Positions 46,246 through 58,193 of a DNA stretch of 64,000 bases are shown here, piece by piece; positions within the stretch are counted from its first letter, which is position 1; every line of letters begins with the position of its first letter. Source of the DNA: Isoetes taiwanensis (taxonomy: Eukaryota > Streptophyta > Lycopodiopsida > Isoetales > Isoetaceae); NCBI GenBank assembly GCA_021234155.1, contig JAJEKV010000052.1:7797358-7861357 (forward strand), read 5' to 3'. The notes below the pieces were generated by a model, which worked only from the letters and a program-made list of their open reading frames with translations, was not told where the DNA came from and did not search any database. The position numbers and the translations under genes were made by a program.

Positions 46246-46269
46246 TCAGACCCCAAATCCGCCCTAATG
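46238..46269 (-). repeat. Right terminal inverted repeat
   Basis: It is the 32-bp exact complement of the left end. The base after it (46,270, T) rejoins copy A of the flanking gene, matching 62,725. Confidence 0.93.
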
Positions 46270-48150
46270 TCCGTGCTTTTCCAAAATTAAAATTATGCGT
46301 AATCCTTGAACCCATATGTTTAAAATGCAGGTACATATAATATTTGACATGGGCTTGGTATTTTCACTTGCTGCTGGACTTGGAGGATCTTCTCAAGTAT
46401 TTTTATGGCCTTATCATGATGGAGAATTAAAGCTCAGATCCTATGGCTGAGGTAGCTGCCTATGTTGTTGAGCAATATATTTGTCAATAAATGGGCCAAC
46501 AAAATTTTCAGAAAGTTCTCTGAGGTAAATCTTGGAGCATATGTATGTTGTTTCCCTCTTTATGCTTTTTAGATTAATCTAGCATGTACACGGTCCACCA
46601 TCTGTAAGACGCTTGTTTAATCTGTCTACTTTTGCCATTATTTTAACTCTTTCCTGTGGCAATGTATACATACTAGACAATGATAAAGCAGGACCCAGTT
46701 GACATTTAGAGTTTTTTCCAACTGGCACTGCCATATTATAAGATGTGTAAGTTTCTTTTGCATAAGTTCTGAAATTGGATAAATTAGTCATCTTTCCTCA
46801 CATAGTGCAGAATTTTAGAATGTAATAATAATATGAGGGAATTTTTTTGTGGTGCTCTCTTTGGATTTATTTTGGATTCCATCTTTCTCTTTACTGGTAA
46901 GCTTTCATTCCATTCTGTAGTTTTCCAAAACTAAAATTATCCCTAATCCTTCAAATTGTATGTTTAAGATGCAAATGCATATAATATTTGATTTGACATG
47001 GGCTTGGTATTTTCACTTGCTGCTGGACTTGGAGGATCTTCTCAAGTATTTTTATGGCCTTATCATGATGGAGAATTAAAACTCAGATCCTATGGCTTAG
47101 GTAGCTGCCTATGTTGTTGAGCAATATATTTGTCAATAAATGGGCCAACAAAATTTTGAGAAACTTCTCTGAGGTAAATCTTGGAGCATATGTATGTTGT
47201 TTCCCTCTTTATGCTTTTTAGATTAATCTAGCATGTACACGGTCCACCATCATCGTGAGGCGGCTTCTTTAATCATGTCTACTTTTGCCATTATTTTAAC
47301 TCTTTCCTGTGGCAATGTATACGTACTAGACAATGATAAAGCAGGACACAGTTGACATTTAGAGTTTTTTCCAACTGGCACTGCCATATTATAAGATGTG
47401 TAAGTTTCTTTTGCATAATTTCTGAAATTGGATAAATTAGTCAGCCTTCCTCGCTTAGTGCAGAATTTTAAAATGTAACAATAATACGAGGGAATCTTTT
47501 TGTGGTACTCTCTTTGGATTTATTTTGGATTCCATCTTTCTCTTTACTGGTAAGCTTTGATTCCATTCTGTACTTTTCCAAGACTAAAATTATCCCTAAT
47601 CCTTCAAACCATATGTTTAAGATGCAGATGCATAACATGCGCTTGGTATTTTCACTTGCTGCTAGACATGGATGATCTTCTCAAGTATTTGTATGACCTT
47701 ACATGATGCAGAACTACGGTTCGGGGCTTGTGGCTGATGTGGCTGAGGTAGCTGCTTATGTTATTGAGCTACATATTTGTTAATAAATGGGCCGAGAAAA
47801 TTTTCGGAAAGCTCTCTAAGGTAAATCATAGAGCATATGCATGTTGTTGCTCTCTTTATGCTTTTCAGATTAATCTAGCATGTAGGCAGTCCATCTGTAA
47901 GATGCTTTTTCAACCTGTCTACTCTTGCCACTATTTCAAGTTTTTCAATTTTCTTCGTCTGTGGCAATTTATAGGTAATGATAAAGCAGGACCCAGTTTA
48001 CATTTGGTGTTTTTCAAGCGGCACTTGGCAATCGCCTTTGCCACATTATAAGATATGTAAGTTTCTTTTGCATAAGTTATGAATTTGTTTGGATAAATTA
48101 GTCTTCCTTCCTCACACAGTGTGCAGAATTTTAAAATGTAATAATAATAC
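46270..48150 (+). repeat. ~650-bp tandem units in copy A of the gene locus
   Basis: The landmark GATTCCATCTTTCTCTTTAC occurs near 32,637 (before the TIR element), 46,876 and 47,530. Each unit contains GACATGGGCTTGGTATTTTC, CTTGGAGGATCTTCTCAAGT and TTTTTAGATTAATCTAGCAT. A third, more diverged unit ends near 48,150. Splice-like words (TACTGGTAAGC) recur, so each unit may carry one exon. A frame MGLVFSLAAGLGGSSQVFLW reads through the middle but I do not recognise it. The same units are at 62,690-64,000 in copy B. Confidence 0.8.
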
Positions 48151-49258
48151 AAGGGATCTTTACCATAGAAACAAATATCAGCTAATGTTCAATTAGAAGC
48201 AGATGCTTGAAAAGGTCAGAGTAGCCCTATTATCTTCCATGCTTCTTAGCGTAGTACATATGTTACTAAGATATGTCCCCTTTGTCTCATGGTAAAGGAA
48301 CTACAAAAGTTGTGTACATATGATAAAATAAATGACCCGACCTTGCAAGTTATTTGCTCTCCAATTTTAATTATGATTTCTTCTTTGTCTGTGAAGCAAG
48401 TTTAAAGTCTGCGGCATGTGTAATTTGGCACATGCTTTAGATTATTGTCCATACATGTTGTCATGAACCTACATTATGGTCGTCGGACATTGTCTTCTAT
48501 ACTAATCTAAAAGTTTTATTTAAAGCAAGAACTACTTTTTATCTCCGGATTGAACATGTAAACTACGTGTAACAAGAACCTTCCGAAGGCAAGCCATTTC
48601 AAATGTTTGCCATTCAAGTATCAATATCTGAATTTATTGTTTACGTATCACGGCCTATACTTAAGGTCCATATATAAGAGGGTATGCTCTCTTCACATGA
48701 CATAAATTTATAGTCTTATATTTCGGATTCTCGTCTAATTTCATGTGCATGATAGCGGTGACATTAAGATGATGTGCAAGCGTGGTTGTCTTATGCTTAA
48801 TGTTTTCAATTATCAAAGCTTTGCAAAGTTTACATCTACTTAGCAAATAAAACTTGGAAATCAGGTCTGGACTTATTATGTAAATTGATTTTAGCATGTT
48901 CCATGATATGCTTGGCTTTGAATGAGTGCTATAACGTTGTAAACTTTGGAACGTCTTGCGACTTAAGCCTTCACCATGTCTCACAGATCAGTACTAAAGT
49001 GCTTTATCTATTAGTAATCAACTGCTCTGTCTATCATTGCTCCATGATTACTTAGATCAGCCATAATACATTAATTTCTGTGCCACTATGAATTGTTTCT
49101 TTCCCACATCTTCGTTTCTCCCTGCTCTTGATTGATTGTTTTAATCATATTAAGTCGGTGATTCTGTAACTTATCAATTTTTTGAACGTCGGTGATCTTA
49201 GAATCCAACAATTTGTAGTGAAGATCCCCCCATGTGTGCTAATTAATAGTGTGCAACA
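48151..49258. other. Unassigned AT-rich DNA
   Basis: Nothing is recognised on either strand. The composition resembles intron or intergenic DNA. Confidence 0.4.
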
Positions 49259-49455
49259 TCAAGAGTATGCAAATGGTGCTGCAATGTACTTGCAGTATTA
49301 GGCTGTGATATTGCAATTGCATTGTAGCATTAAACCATCGGTAGGTTGAACATTAATAGGTAGGTTGAACATTCAAGCGTATGCAAATGGTGCTGCAATG
49401 TACTTGCAGTATTAGGCTGTGATATTGCAATTGCATTGTAGCATTAAACCATCGG
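49259..49455 (+). repeat. ~115-bp tandem duplication
   Basis: GTATGCAAATGGTGCTGCAA through GCATTAAACCATCGG occurs twice (about 49,264-49,346 and 49,378-49,456), with TAGGTTGAACATT duplicated in between. Confidence 0.85.
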
Positions 49456-49489
49456 AACAAAGGTGTGTGTTGAACAATATAACATTAAT

Positions 49490-49790
49490 GATCCCATTCC
49501 TTCTTCAATCGACTACATTGTGTGTTGGAAAAATGTTAGATCATCGACTACATTGTGTGTTGGAAAAATGTTAGATCATATCCTCCAACACAATAAGAGT
49601 CAACATAGGTGATCAACATTAGGTTCCTTTAAAAGCAATATACATTAGGTATCCCACAATATAACATTAATTATCCCATTCCTTCTTCAATCGACTACAT
49701 TGTGTGTTGGAGAAATGCTAGATCATATCCTCCAACACAATAAGAGTCAAGATAGGTGATCAACATTAGGTTCCTTTAAAAAGCAAGGTT
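49490..49790 (+). repeat. Nested tandem duplications (39 bp and ~178 bp)
   Basis: TCGACTACATTGTGTGTTGG with its GAAAAATGTTAGATCA tail is duplicated in direct tandem (49,508-49,585). The larger segment ending in CATCCTCCAACACAATAAGA-type sequence and GATCAACATTAGGTTCC recurs once more at 49,680-49,785. TTGTGTGTTGGA and TCCAACACAAT inside each unit form an inverted repeat. Confidence 0.8.
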
Positions 49791-50299
49791 ACCTATACTA
49801 GCATGTAGACAATTGTAGAAAAGGTCTCTTATGATACCTTTGCAGAGACACATGTTATTTATGAAGCTTCATTAGGCCAACATTAACGTAACACGACTAA
49901 CACTATTAAAGCCTAGCTATGTTCATGGGACATCAAAAAGTTTATGATACTTTAAATCTAGACAACATAAAACAATTGTACATACTAAAGACTAGCAACG
50001 TTGCCTCATGGCACATGAAAAGTTATAACACTTCAAAGCTAGACAATATAAGAACAACCGTTTTTACTGTATGACATCCATAGAAAGATGTCAATGATGC
50101 AAAATTTCTGAGGTCTAGCAAGAACTAAAGTAAACAATACGCAAGCACCCCGAGTCCTTATCTCTGCTATTTCTCTTCTCATTCCTTCTCAACTGTAGCT
50201 AAGTATTGCAAGTATTGCAAATACAATAAGATACTTATGCGAGAACAGCCAAAACTGGTCTAGTTTCCAATTATTTACCATTGAACACATTATACTTTA
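49791..50299. other. Unassigned AT-rich DNA
   Basis: Nothing is recognised. Confidence 0.4.
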
Positions 50300-50590
50300 G
50301 CATGCACTTTAAAAGCAGTCTAATTGGTTGGTGTAATCAACTGACACCGTTTTGGTTTTGGCACTTGAGGCAACCTTGTTATTTGTTATGACTTTCGGCC
50401 TCTGGCTATAGCTAAAACTTCATATTAATCACATGAGAGTTAGAAACGTTCTACTTTTGCATGCACTTTGAAGCCACATGCATCCTAACATATGGCGTCC
50501 CAATCAAAATTCAGTTATTTCTTTAGGCGCGTATTTCAATATCCCCTTAGGGCGTGGATTGCCATAGTCTAGATAGAAAGAGAAGTTTGG
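50300..50590 (+). pseudogene. Diverged copy (D) of a segment of the gene locus
   Basis: TGCATGCACTTTGAAGCCAC, CATCCTAA, TTTCTTTAGGC and CAAT-TCC-CTTAGGG follow the same order as 30,955-31,060 (copy A) and 61,018-61,125 (copy B). Similarity is lower, so this is an older duplication. Confidence 0.5.
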
Positions 50591-50689
50591 CAACGTTCTT
50601 CAAGGGGTGACCATGGCAATTCAAACAAAAGAACCATCACAATCATCGGTAAATGGTGGGAATATTCTAAAATATGCATATGTGCGAAA

Positions 50690-50783
50690 AAGCATAGAAT
50701 TTCAAGGATCGGAGCGTTGGAAAAAAAATTTATGCATATTTGCAAAAAAACATAGAATTTCAAGGATCGGAGCGCTGGAAAAA
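50690..50783 (+). repeat. Tandem duplication next to U6-like copy
   Basis: CATAGAATTTCAAGGATCGG with AGCG(T/C)TGGAAAAAAA occurs twice, 56 bases apart (50,692 and 50,748), immediately beyond the 3' end of the U6-like sequence. Confidence 0.8.
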
Positions 50784-50883
50784 AATTTGGACCATTTCTC
50801 GATTTTGCGTGTGTCATCCTTTGCGCAGGGGCCATGCTTAATCTTCTCTGTATCGTTCAATTTTATCGGATGTCCCGAAGGAC
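50784..50883 (-). ncRNA. U6 spliceosomal snRNA-like copy
   Basis: The minus strand reads GTCC-TTCGGGACATCCGATA, AAATTGAACGATACAGAGAA, GATTA-AGCATGGCCCCTGCGC, GATGACAC, TCGAGAAATGGTCCAAATTT and a T run, the full order of U6 snRNA including the ACAGAGA box and the AGC of the catalytic triad. Several single-base differences from the conserved plant U6 occur (an extra base in GATTAGCATGG and in CGCAAGGATG, changes near the 5' end). I see no upstream sequence element (RTCCCACATCG) at the usual distance on the minus strand. It is therefore probably a pseudogene, unless the differences are assembly errors. Confidence 0.85.
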
Positions 50884-51000
50884 ATTAGAGTTTGCTAAAT
50901 TGTGCCTTTTATATGCTTTCTCAATTAGAAATGCATTCCAGTGGGATATAGTGTTTGGAGCCAGCCTCTCTTTAGGGTTTTCCATTTGTGGTCCGATGGA

Positions 51001-51291
51001 TCAGTCTTTTCTTCGTTCTTGTGCTGACGCGTCTGGGGATGCTTGTTCTTGGAGGACCTTATTAGAATTTTGTCGGATCCTTCCACTCCGTTGCTCATGC
51101 AAAGTGTTGTAAAGAGCTTGTCTCCGTTGCTCATGCTTAAGCTTCTCTGAAACATCACTCCATTGCGGCAGGCTAATAGCAGCCTTTCGATGCACTGTTT
51201 GCCCCTTAGACAGACGTGAGAATTGAACGGCTAATAGCAGACCATTCTTAGGGCTGCCATTACTAGTGTTGTCTTCCATTTCTGCCAGCAA
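51001..51291 (-). CDS. Open frame of unknown nature (96 codons)
   Basis: The minus-strand frame reads MLAEMEDNTSNGSPKNGLLL, then EKLKHEQRRQALYNTLHEQR and ends AQERRKD. Composition is hydrophilic and protein-like, but there is no recognised domain and an overlapping frame (50,925-51,158) is as long. It lies upstream of the U6-like copy on the same strand. Confidence 0.25.
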   Translation of the reverse strand: MLAEMEDNTSNGSPKNGLLLAVQFSRLSKGQTVHRKAAISLPQWSDVSEKLKHEQRRQALYNTLHEQRSGRIRQNSNKVLQEQASPDASAQERRKD

Positions 51292-53985
51292 TCAAAACCA
51301 TCGTTTACTAGTGTTGTCTTCCATTTCTGCTGTCTATCAGGTCAGCTTTCTGGTTTTATCATCATAATGTAATTTAATTTAATTGATAGTTCTTCCAGCT
51401 TTCAGTACCTTAGATAAACGAGCACCCAACCCAACATTATCTTATATGTAATAATTTCTTATTAGAATGCTTTCGTGGAACTTACCTAACCTCCGCTGCT
51501 TTCCTCAGCAAGTTTACCAAGGGCAATATTTATTGGAGATGGTTCCTCAGATTAATGTCTATAGAAAGCACCATTCGTGTTATCTCCACATAAAATGGTT
51601 TCTTTGTTAAAGGCCTCAGCGTAAGGAAGGAAGCCATGCCGTCTTTGCTTCTCTGCGCATCACTATTACACCTAAGGGATATATGAGGTTATGTAATTTA
51701 CAATCAGATGCTTAAACATTATATTTGACAGGGTACCTTAGGCAAAATGCTGTCTGTGCTTCATCTGGTCAGTGCTCTTGTGTTTCATTTTGGTAAAGAA
51801 AACAAGGATACGCATTTGGAATAGGTAGTAATTCAGGCCAAAGGATATTTGTGGTATGGTCTCCATGGCCAAAGGTCTTTTAAATACCAGCTAGTATTCT
51901 TAAATGGCCTTTCTGTATGGGGAGGCATATACACATTCTGATGCTCGAGGCTTTTATTTTGTTTCAAGGTATAGAGCAGGCTGCCCAGATCAATGTATGT
52001 TTTACTTAGAAATGGAGAACTTGCTTTCAGAAGCTCGTGAAGTTTTTGAGAGGCTTCCTATATATTGACACTTCCACTGGCGGTAAAACTTCCATCCCTT
52101 CTGAGCGAATGCAATTGGAGTGTGGCACTGCAGATGCTCTCACACTGAAGATGGAATGATTTCTTTAGCATAATGGTCCTGCTTACTTTTTCGTGCGGTA
52201 CTGCAGATGCTCTCACGCTGAAGCTGCAATGATTTCTTTAGCTAATGGTCCTGCTCTCTTTTTCGTGCACTGTTAAAGGTCTTGCATTCCAAAGGTGACA
52301 CCTAGATAATTGGTTTGAGCAGAATGATATGCTTGCAAAAGGACTGAAGTAGAGCTAGAGCTAGAGCGTAGTAAATTCTTGGGGTACAGGTCATGGCAGC
52401 TTATATGATTACAAGATACTTCAGACACTTTGCACCAGATGCCAAGTTAAAAGCAAGCAATGAAGGAACAAATGCAAGTAATCTGTTTTAGTGGTTGGAG
52501 CAAATGAAAATACACATCCCATACAATATATTGTGTTGTAAAATGTCCTTGTTAACAGAACAGTTATGCTAAACAGTTATGCTCGGCACACATTTTCCAG
52601 AAATGCCACACCTACCTTCTAGAGCCTAGTTGCACTCAACCAACACCAGGAAACAACATGCTGAGCCATGTGGCCCTCCCCTTTATTTCCAAAATAGTAG
52701 TACAATAATTTTTTACTTCTAATAATCCCTCATGCACACCGGCCTTTTTGGGCATACAAAAAGTGTCAAAGTAACATAAAGGATTCAAAACTCAATAAGA
52801 TCATAAAGATTTACAGGCCTCCGTTGCTAATGTCCAATACGACCCAACATGCCAAGATTCTCGCAAAACTCGCAAAGGCCGTTGCCACATCCATCTTGAG
52901 CAAATCTGCAAAAGGAACAAAGAAACCCTTGGTACGAGGACCCCAATCTTGGCACAATGGCCGCCACATCTCTGGCACACGAGGGCCCACCACCATGGCG
53001 CAAGGGCCCTCAACATCGCCCCCACTTAAATCCCAACATTCAAGACATAAGAGTTGCCCCAACAACAATGCTCGGCATGAGAGTCTCCAGCCCATTGTAC
53101 AAGATACCATCGCAAGATCAAGAAGTCAAACAATGAGCCAATCAACATGAAAAACTAAGACATTGACTACAAGAAAACTTCAATAATGCAAGGTTATAAC
53201 GCAGGGCTAAAACTAAAGGGTGGAGGGGAGGGTGGGGCAAGCGACCACAAAGGGGAAGGCTCAAAGACGGCTGATGAAACTGAGAGGGATGCAACAAGGC
53301 TATAAATACTCCAAGGGGGACTCTCTCAACTAGCCTCAAGAAGCGGATTCATCTGCTAATCTCAAAACGCAGATAAATCGCACTTCTAGAGCCTAGTTGC
53401 ACTCAACCAACACCAGGAAACAACATGCTGAAAATAGAGGTAGAAAAACAGGAAACTAAATGTCTAAGATAATTAAGGGTACAATGTCACCACTCAAGAA
53501 CCACAAAGGAAAAGAAAATGAGCAGGCGATGGGGAGCAAGAGACCGGGGGCACATCAAACTACCAAGATGACTAAAAGAATACTACGACACCCTGCTAAG
53601 CTCCTAAGCTTAACAACTCAAAACTTTGCTGAAAAGAACCAATCCTAGAGCATCTCACAAAAATGAAATAAAAGTGCAAGGGAAGGAACAACAAACCAGA
53701 AAAGATCATGATGCAGGAAAAAACTATAAAAGGAGGAGAGAGGTGAACAAACACAACAAGGAAAGCCAAGGGAGTAATACAAAACCTAATCAAGGGAGCT
53801 AATAGAAGAGCTAGAAGGATAGCAAACAAGACAAGATTACAGCAACCAAAAACACAACATATCAAGGCATAAGGGCCAATGATGCAAATCTAGATTCTCT
53901 AAGGACATAAGCACCTAGAAAGCCCAACATATCTAGGCACAAACGTCAATGATTCAAATTTAAACTAAATCCACGGCATGGTCAA
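51292..53985. other. Unassigned DNA with a direct repeat
   Basis: No gene is recognised. A 50-base direct repeat (CTTCTAGAGCCTAGTTGCAC through AACATGCTGA) lies at 52,616-52,665 and 53,381-53,430, 765 bases apart. CTGCAGATGCTCTCAC is also duplicated (52,129 and 52,202). Open frames at 52,801-53,150 overlap on both strands and neither is convincing. Confidence 0.4.
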
Positions 53986-54818
53986 CAGGGTAGCCCTTAA
54001 GCCCAAATTTTATAGGTGTAATTTAGAATGTGAGGCGAATCTTAGCTTTTTTCGATTAGTTATGTTGGCGATTTTGTTTCGGGCTTCAATTTGAGTTGTA
54101 GCAACCTTGGCGAATCTTTCATCCATCAAGCGATGGAATATATACTTTTTTCTCAATTAAAATTTGGGTCTACAATATATACTTGTTATGTCCGTATACA
54201 GTTGTAAGCGTAATGCTCACATAATGAATATACATGTTACCAGACATTGGCATATGATTGTAAATCTCAATAGCTCCACATTAAGGGCTAAAAAACAACA
54301 AATACATAAACTTAGCCGAGGCATGATTGCATATCATGGTGGGCAAGCACAAACCAATTTGATTTCAGTCATCTTTTTAAGATTGGATAAACAACAGACC
54401 AAAAGCAAAAATACTCCAGGATTGCATACTTGGATGTTGGAACCACGTCGTGAAATCCATATAACATGCATGGTTTTTTCCCTTCCCCCTTTTTTTTTCT
54501 TGGAGGTAAATGACAATTCTAAAAAACTCACCAAGGATAGAATTCGAAAAAATTTTACATGATTTTAGGGGGTTAAGGGGCGATTTTAGAATAATTACCA
54601 AGAATAAAATTCACATAGGGGCGAATCCAAGAATCCATCATTTAGTGGTGTAGGCTAATTTATAAGTGGAGGGAGAAAATTTCGTAGACAAGGTGGCGAT
54701 ATTTTATTGGCACCACTCCTAATTGATCCTACTCAATAATAGTGAAAAAAAAATAAAAAAGTCCAAAAAAATAGCCTTTTGGCGATATTTCGAGCTTAAG
54801 GGCTACCCTGATGGTCAA
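53978..54818. mobile_element. Non-autonomous hAT-type element (825 bp) with TSD
   Basis: The element spans 53,986-54,810. It starts CAGGGTAGCCCTTAAGC and ends with the complement GCTTAAGGGCTACCCTG (17 bp). It is flanked by perfect 8-bp duplications ATGGTCAA (53,978-53,985 and 54,811-54,818). An 8-bp duplication and a CAGGG end are typical of the hAT superfamily. The interior holds no transposase-like frame, so it depends on an enzyme made elsewhere. The intact duplication and well-matched ends point to a fairly young insertion. Confidence 0.92.
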
Positions 54819-57800
54819 CAAGCACTATAGCAACCCTCTACATCTAATTCCCCATCCAAAACATAAGGCAATTGTTAAACCTCCCTTGTCAGCCCATGAA
54901 CTATAGCAAACTTTACAACTACTAATGTTGCACCTATAATGTATAATAATCATGGATTAGTAATTTCAGATAAGCTCAACTAGATACATCCTACTCAATC
55001 AAATAGTAACGAAACCCATACAGCTACCACCAACTCAAGATGCTTGTAAAAAGATACATTGTAAAACTTCCAAAAGTTCAGCATACTGCCATCTAAACAA
55101 CTATGAAACTTGCACAAGGATTAAAGTGTGATGTACAATGTAGAATACTTGCGTCAAGTAGATCCTCGAGATGAACTGTTAGGACTCCAAATGTTATGAA
55201 CTACTGGAAAAAAACATACTCCCATTTCAATAGAAACTACAAGACTATGCATTCTTGGTTGCGAGGTTATAACTAACCACTAGATCGAAGAAGCAAATCA
55301 AACCCCACAAGAAAATGGGCAAACCACGCACATTGATAGTTGGAAAGAAAGTAGGAATAGAATGAAAAAGCAAATGTCTCCAATGGCATGATTAATTGAT
55401 GTCAACTCGCATTGCAAATGGTGGGGACCCATAACCAGGCAAGGACAAATAAAGACACGTACAACTCTAGGGGGAGCTACGAGTAAATACAACCTCAATG
55501 TTCGGGTTAGAGGATGTATTGCTAGCAAACAATCCAAAATGAACCTGCCTTGACTATAACTCAAATAAACGTATGCCTTCATAAACCACCAAGCCAGAAC
55601 TCACCAAACCTAACTAAGCCACTAGAGTAGACATAATGCAACTAAGGGCACAAAGTTAGCAATTAGCAATCCACAACTTATACAGGTTCGCACCACAAAC
55701 TTAACTTGAGAACCTCGACAACAAGTTGCATGTCCAATCATATATCTCGAAACATTGCTAGAAGAAGCAACTACCCCAAACTAGCATGACAAGCTAACCA
55801 AATATCATGAAATTTTGAAATCCCAAACGAACGATATTGACGAAAAGATATTGAATGTGTATCAACGATCAAATACCAAATAGATGGTATAACTCTCACA
55901 AACTCTAAACTAGGAAACCAAACTCATTTGCCTTTTAATACAAATGATTATGAAAGGATTAGGGTCTTTTTTTAAAGATGCATATTGAAAGGCCTCCTAA
56001 AGACGAGGGTTGTCATGAGCCCATATGACTGACAAGCTAGCAGCTCAAACATTATAACAAACTCAAAAGAAACAGTAGACAACGTCCATGAAAAGGAGCA
56101 AGGAACTCTTAAGAGGGCAACAACTATTAGGAAGAAAAATGCACTAACGCAAATAGCTAAATGGCTCTCTTTAGAAACCATCACAAAACAAAATTGAGCA
56201 TGCACAAAATGCTTGAAATGACGAGCTAATCTAGAAAATACTTGATACATTAATGTAGACTTAAATGGGAACTATGAGCATAAGGTGGAAATCCAAGAAA
56301 CTCAAATAGCACCACCCCTATGCCTAAAAATCAAGCAACCACAATCTTCTACAGCACAACTTATTCAACTTTGCAATACAAACTACACTTACAAACCCAA
56401 AACATGCACCTCGAGACCTTGTACTCTACTCGAGCAATATGAGACTTCCCTTGTACTCAAGCAACCTCAAACTCCTGCTACCCAGCAACCCCACGCTAAA
56501 ACAAACTCGCACCACAAACTAAGCTTAACCCTAAGAATTGATGTGAGTGAAAAATAAATCTCCTAAATAATCATGATAATCTCAACTTCAAAACTTCGAA
56601 AAGCGGCATTCCCTAGAAATCTAATCTTCTAGATAATCATGGTAATCTTCAAAAAATAGCAGTCTCTAGAAAACTAGAACACCTCAAACTTAACTTCAGG
56701 ACTTCCAAATTGTAACTAGCTCTAGAAGATGTACAATATATAAATATAAATGCTGCCAACCGTAGTTAATCAATCTCAGGTTCCAAACCCAATACCAAAA
56801 TATCCAAACAAAGGCCGACCCAAAACTACATATTTGAAAAGCAAAGAGAAGAGCAAACTCCACTCCACGGCTTAAAATGGGAAAGGTTGAAAAAGAGCAA
56901 CGCCCCAAGTTGGAAAATACATTACAAATACCAATCAAAACCCAAAGCCAGAAAGAGGTATCACTTCAATTTGTACAATGACCATACAATGTAGAACAAG
57001 GCCAATTCTGATTGTAGAAAAGGGTCCACTATCGAAAGCTGGTGACTAAACTAACTAAAATGTAGAACAAGGCCAGTTATGATTATGAATCAGCGCTGCT
57101 GCGTAAAGCTTTGTCGGCGAATCAAACTTATCTGAGACCCTTTGGTAAATCTAGGTGCAAGGCTAGCCATAAGCATACTCTGTCCTGGCCCATCAACAAT
57201 CCTAGTTTGGAAGCTCTCTCCGCCAAAGTATACCATAAACAGATAAACAAGTTCAAATAATATTGTTGAAATAATATTGGAACCAAATCAAACACATATG
57301 CAAATAGCAAATGCCTAAGAAATGTAGTACAAGTAACCAACCAACTAATGAGAACCAACTCAGAACGTTTTAACAAAATGGACCAGAGTGGCCTATTCAA
57401 AATAAGAGGTTAAAAAGTAACGAATGCTTGAATGATGCTTTAGAGAAAGAGTGCAGCTTCACATCAAGTGTATCCAAATATATAATATGAACAACTCTAG
57501 ACATGCAACAAATGAATCGGCCCAAGATAAGGAATCTAATATGAAATTCAACATTAAAAGGGTCAACATAAGGACTCAAATATCAAATTCGGACAAGGGA
57601 CTTACCCAGTGCACCAATTTGTAGAAGTAGGAAGTCGCAAACCAGCGGTAGGAGGTCGGTCAAAGAACCACAAACAATTCCAGCTCGCTCAAAGAAATGC
57701 ATCCTAAAGCAATTTGCAATGCAGGTGCGGGCTTAACACCTACTCCAAAGGCAAACTGACTTAAATAGATCTGGATCATGCAGGATATATAAAATAAGAC

Positions 57801-58193
57801 TGCTGCACCTGCCTCCCAATGAACCAATAATCTTACCGAAGAAGCTTAGATAGAATCTCAACTCATAGAAAGGGGCTGCAACTAGCAAACTTTGGTGGAT
57901 ATATGTTCAACCCCTACCATCTAAACATGAATTTTCACCACCATAAAAAATGAAGCTAGGACAAACATAAATTTATGTCTGTAGTGGTTGTAGTGTAGAG
58001 GAGCTAGGACTTAAAGAATAAGGAATGCAATCACGCGAAGAGAGACTGCCCGGAAGTCTTGCCAAAACTGCAACAAATGCTCCAGACTCTTACATTAAGA
58101 GAAGGTAGCTTATTGGACCACAAGGCAGGCAGAACATAGGAATACTAAAATGCGTTTTGAAGGGCAAGGAAACAAAGTAAAGATCAAGCCAAT
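54819..58193. other. Unassigned AT-rich DNA
   Basis: About 3.4 kb with no recognisable gene, RNA or repeat. Minus-strand short open frames are hydrophobic and typical of AT-rich non-coding DNA. A splice-like word on the minus strand near 57,600 (CACTGGGTAAGTCC) is too little to define an exon. Confidence 0.4.

Larger units (their letters stand above)
32677..46269. mobile_element. 13.6-kb TIR element of unassigned superfamily
   Basis: The element begins CATTAGGGCGGATTTGGGGT and ends with the exact reverse complement. The perfect inverted repeat is 32 bp (32,677-32,708 and 46,238-46,269), followed by weaker similarity (TCCACGTCA). Copy B of the flanking gene (junction 62,724/62,725) is uninterrupted, so insertion into copy A after the duplication, or clean excision from B, is directly visible. 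No target-site duplication is seen (left flank ends TTCGAT, right flank starts TCCGTG, empty site TTCGATTCCGTG). Inside are a histone H3-like gene, four related small cassettes, palindromic GATCACACGACGCGAA elements, a minus-strand gene and a duplicated right end. No standard transposase is recognised. The missing target duplication argues against MULE, hAT and CACTA. It looks structurally complete, while many inner frames are broken. Confidence 0.88.

Noticed and set aside
32677-46269. Assignment of the 13.6-kb element to MULE, hAT, CACTA or Helitron
   Set aside because: The junctions show no 8-11-bp or 3-bp target duplication, the ends do not start CACTA or CAGGG, and long perfect inverted repeats do not fit a Helitron. 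Left as unassigned.
52801-53150. Overlapping ~100-codon frames on both strands
   Set aside because: Neither strand shows a known motif, and both are open at once, so there is no basis to choose.
52616-53430. 50-bp direct repeat as LTRs of a small retroelement
   Set aside because: The repeats lack TG/CA ends, primer-binding site and target duplication.
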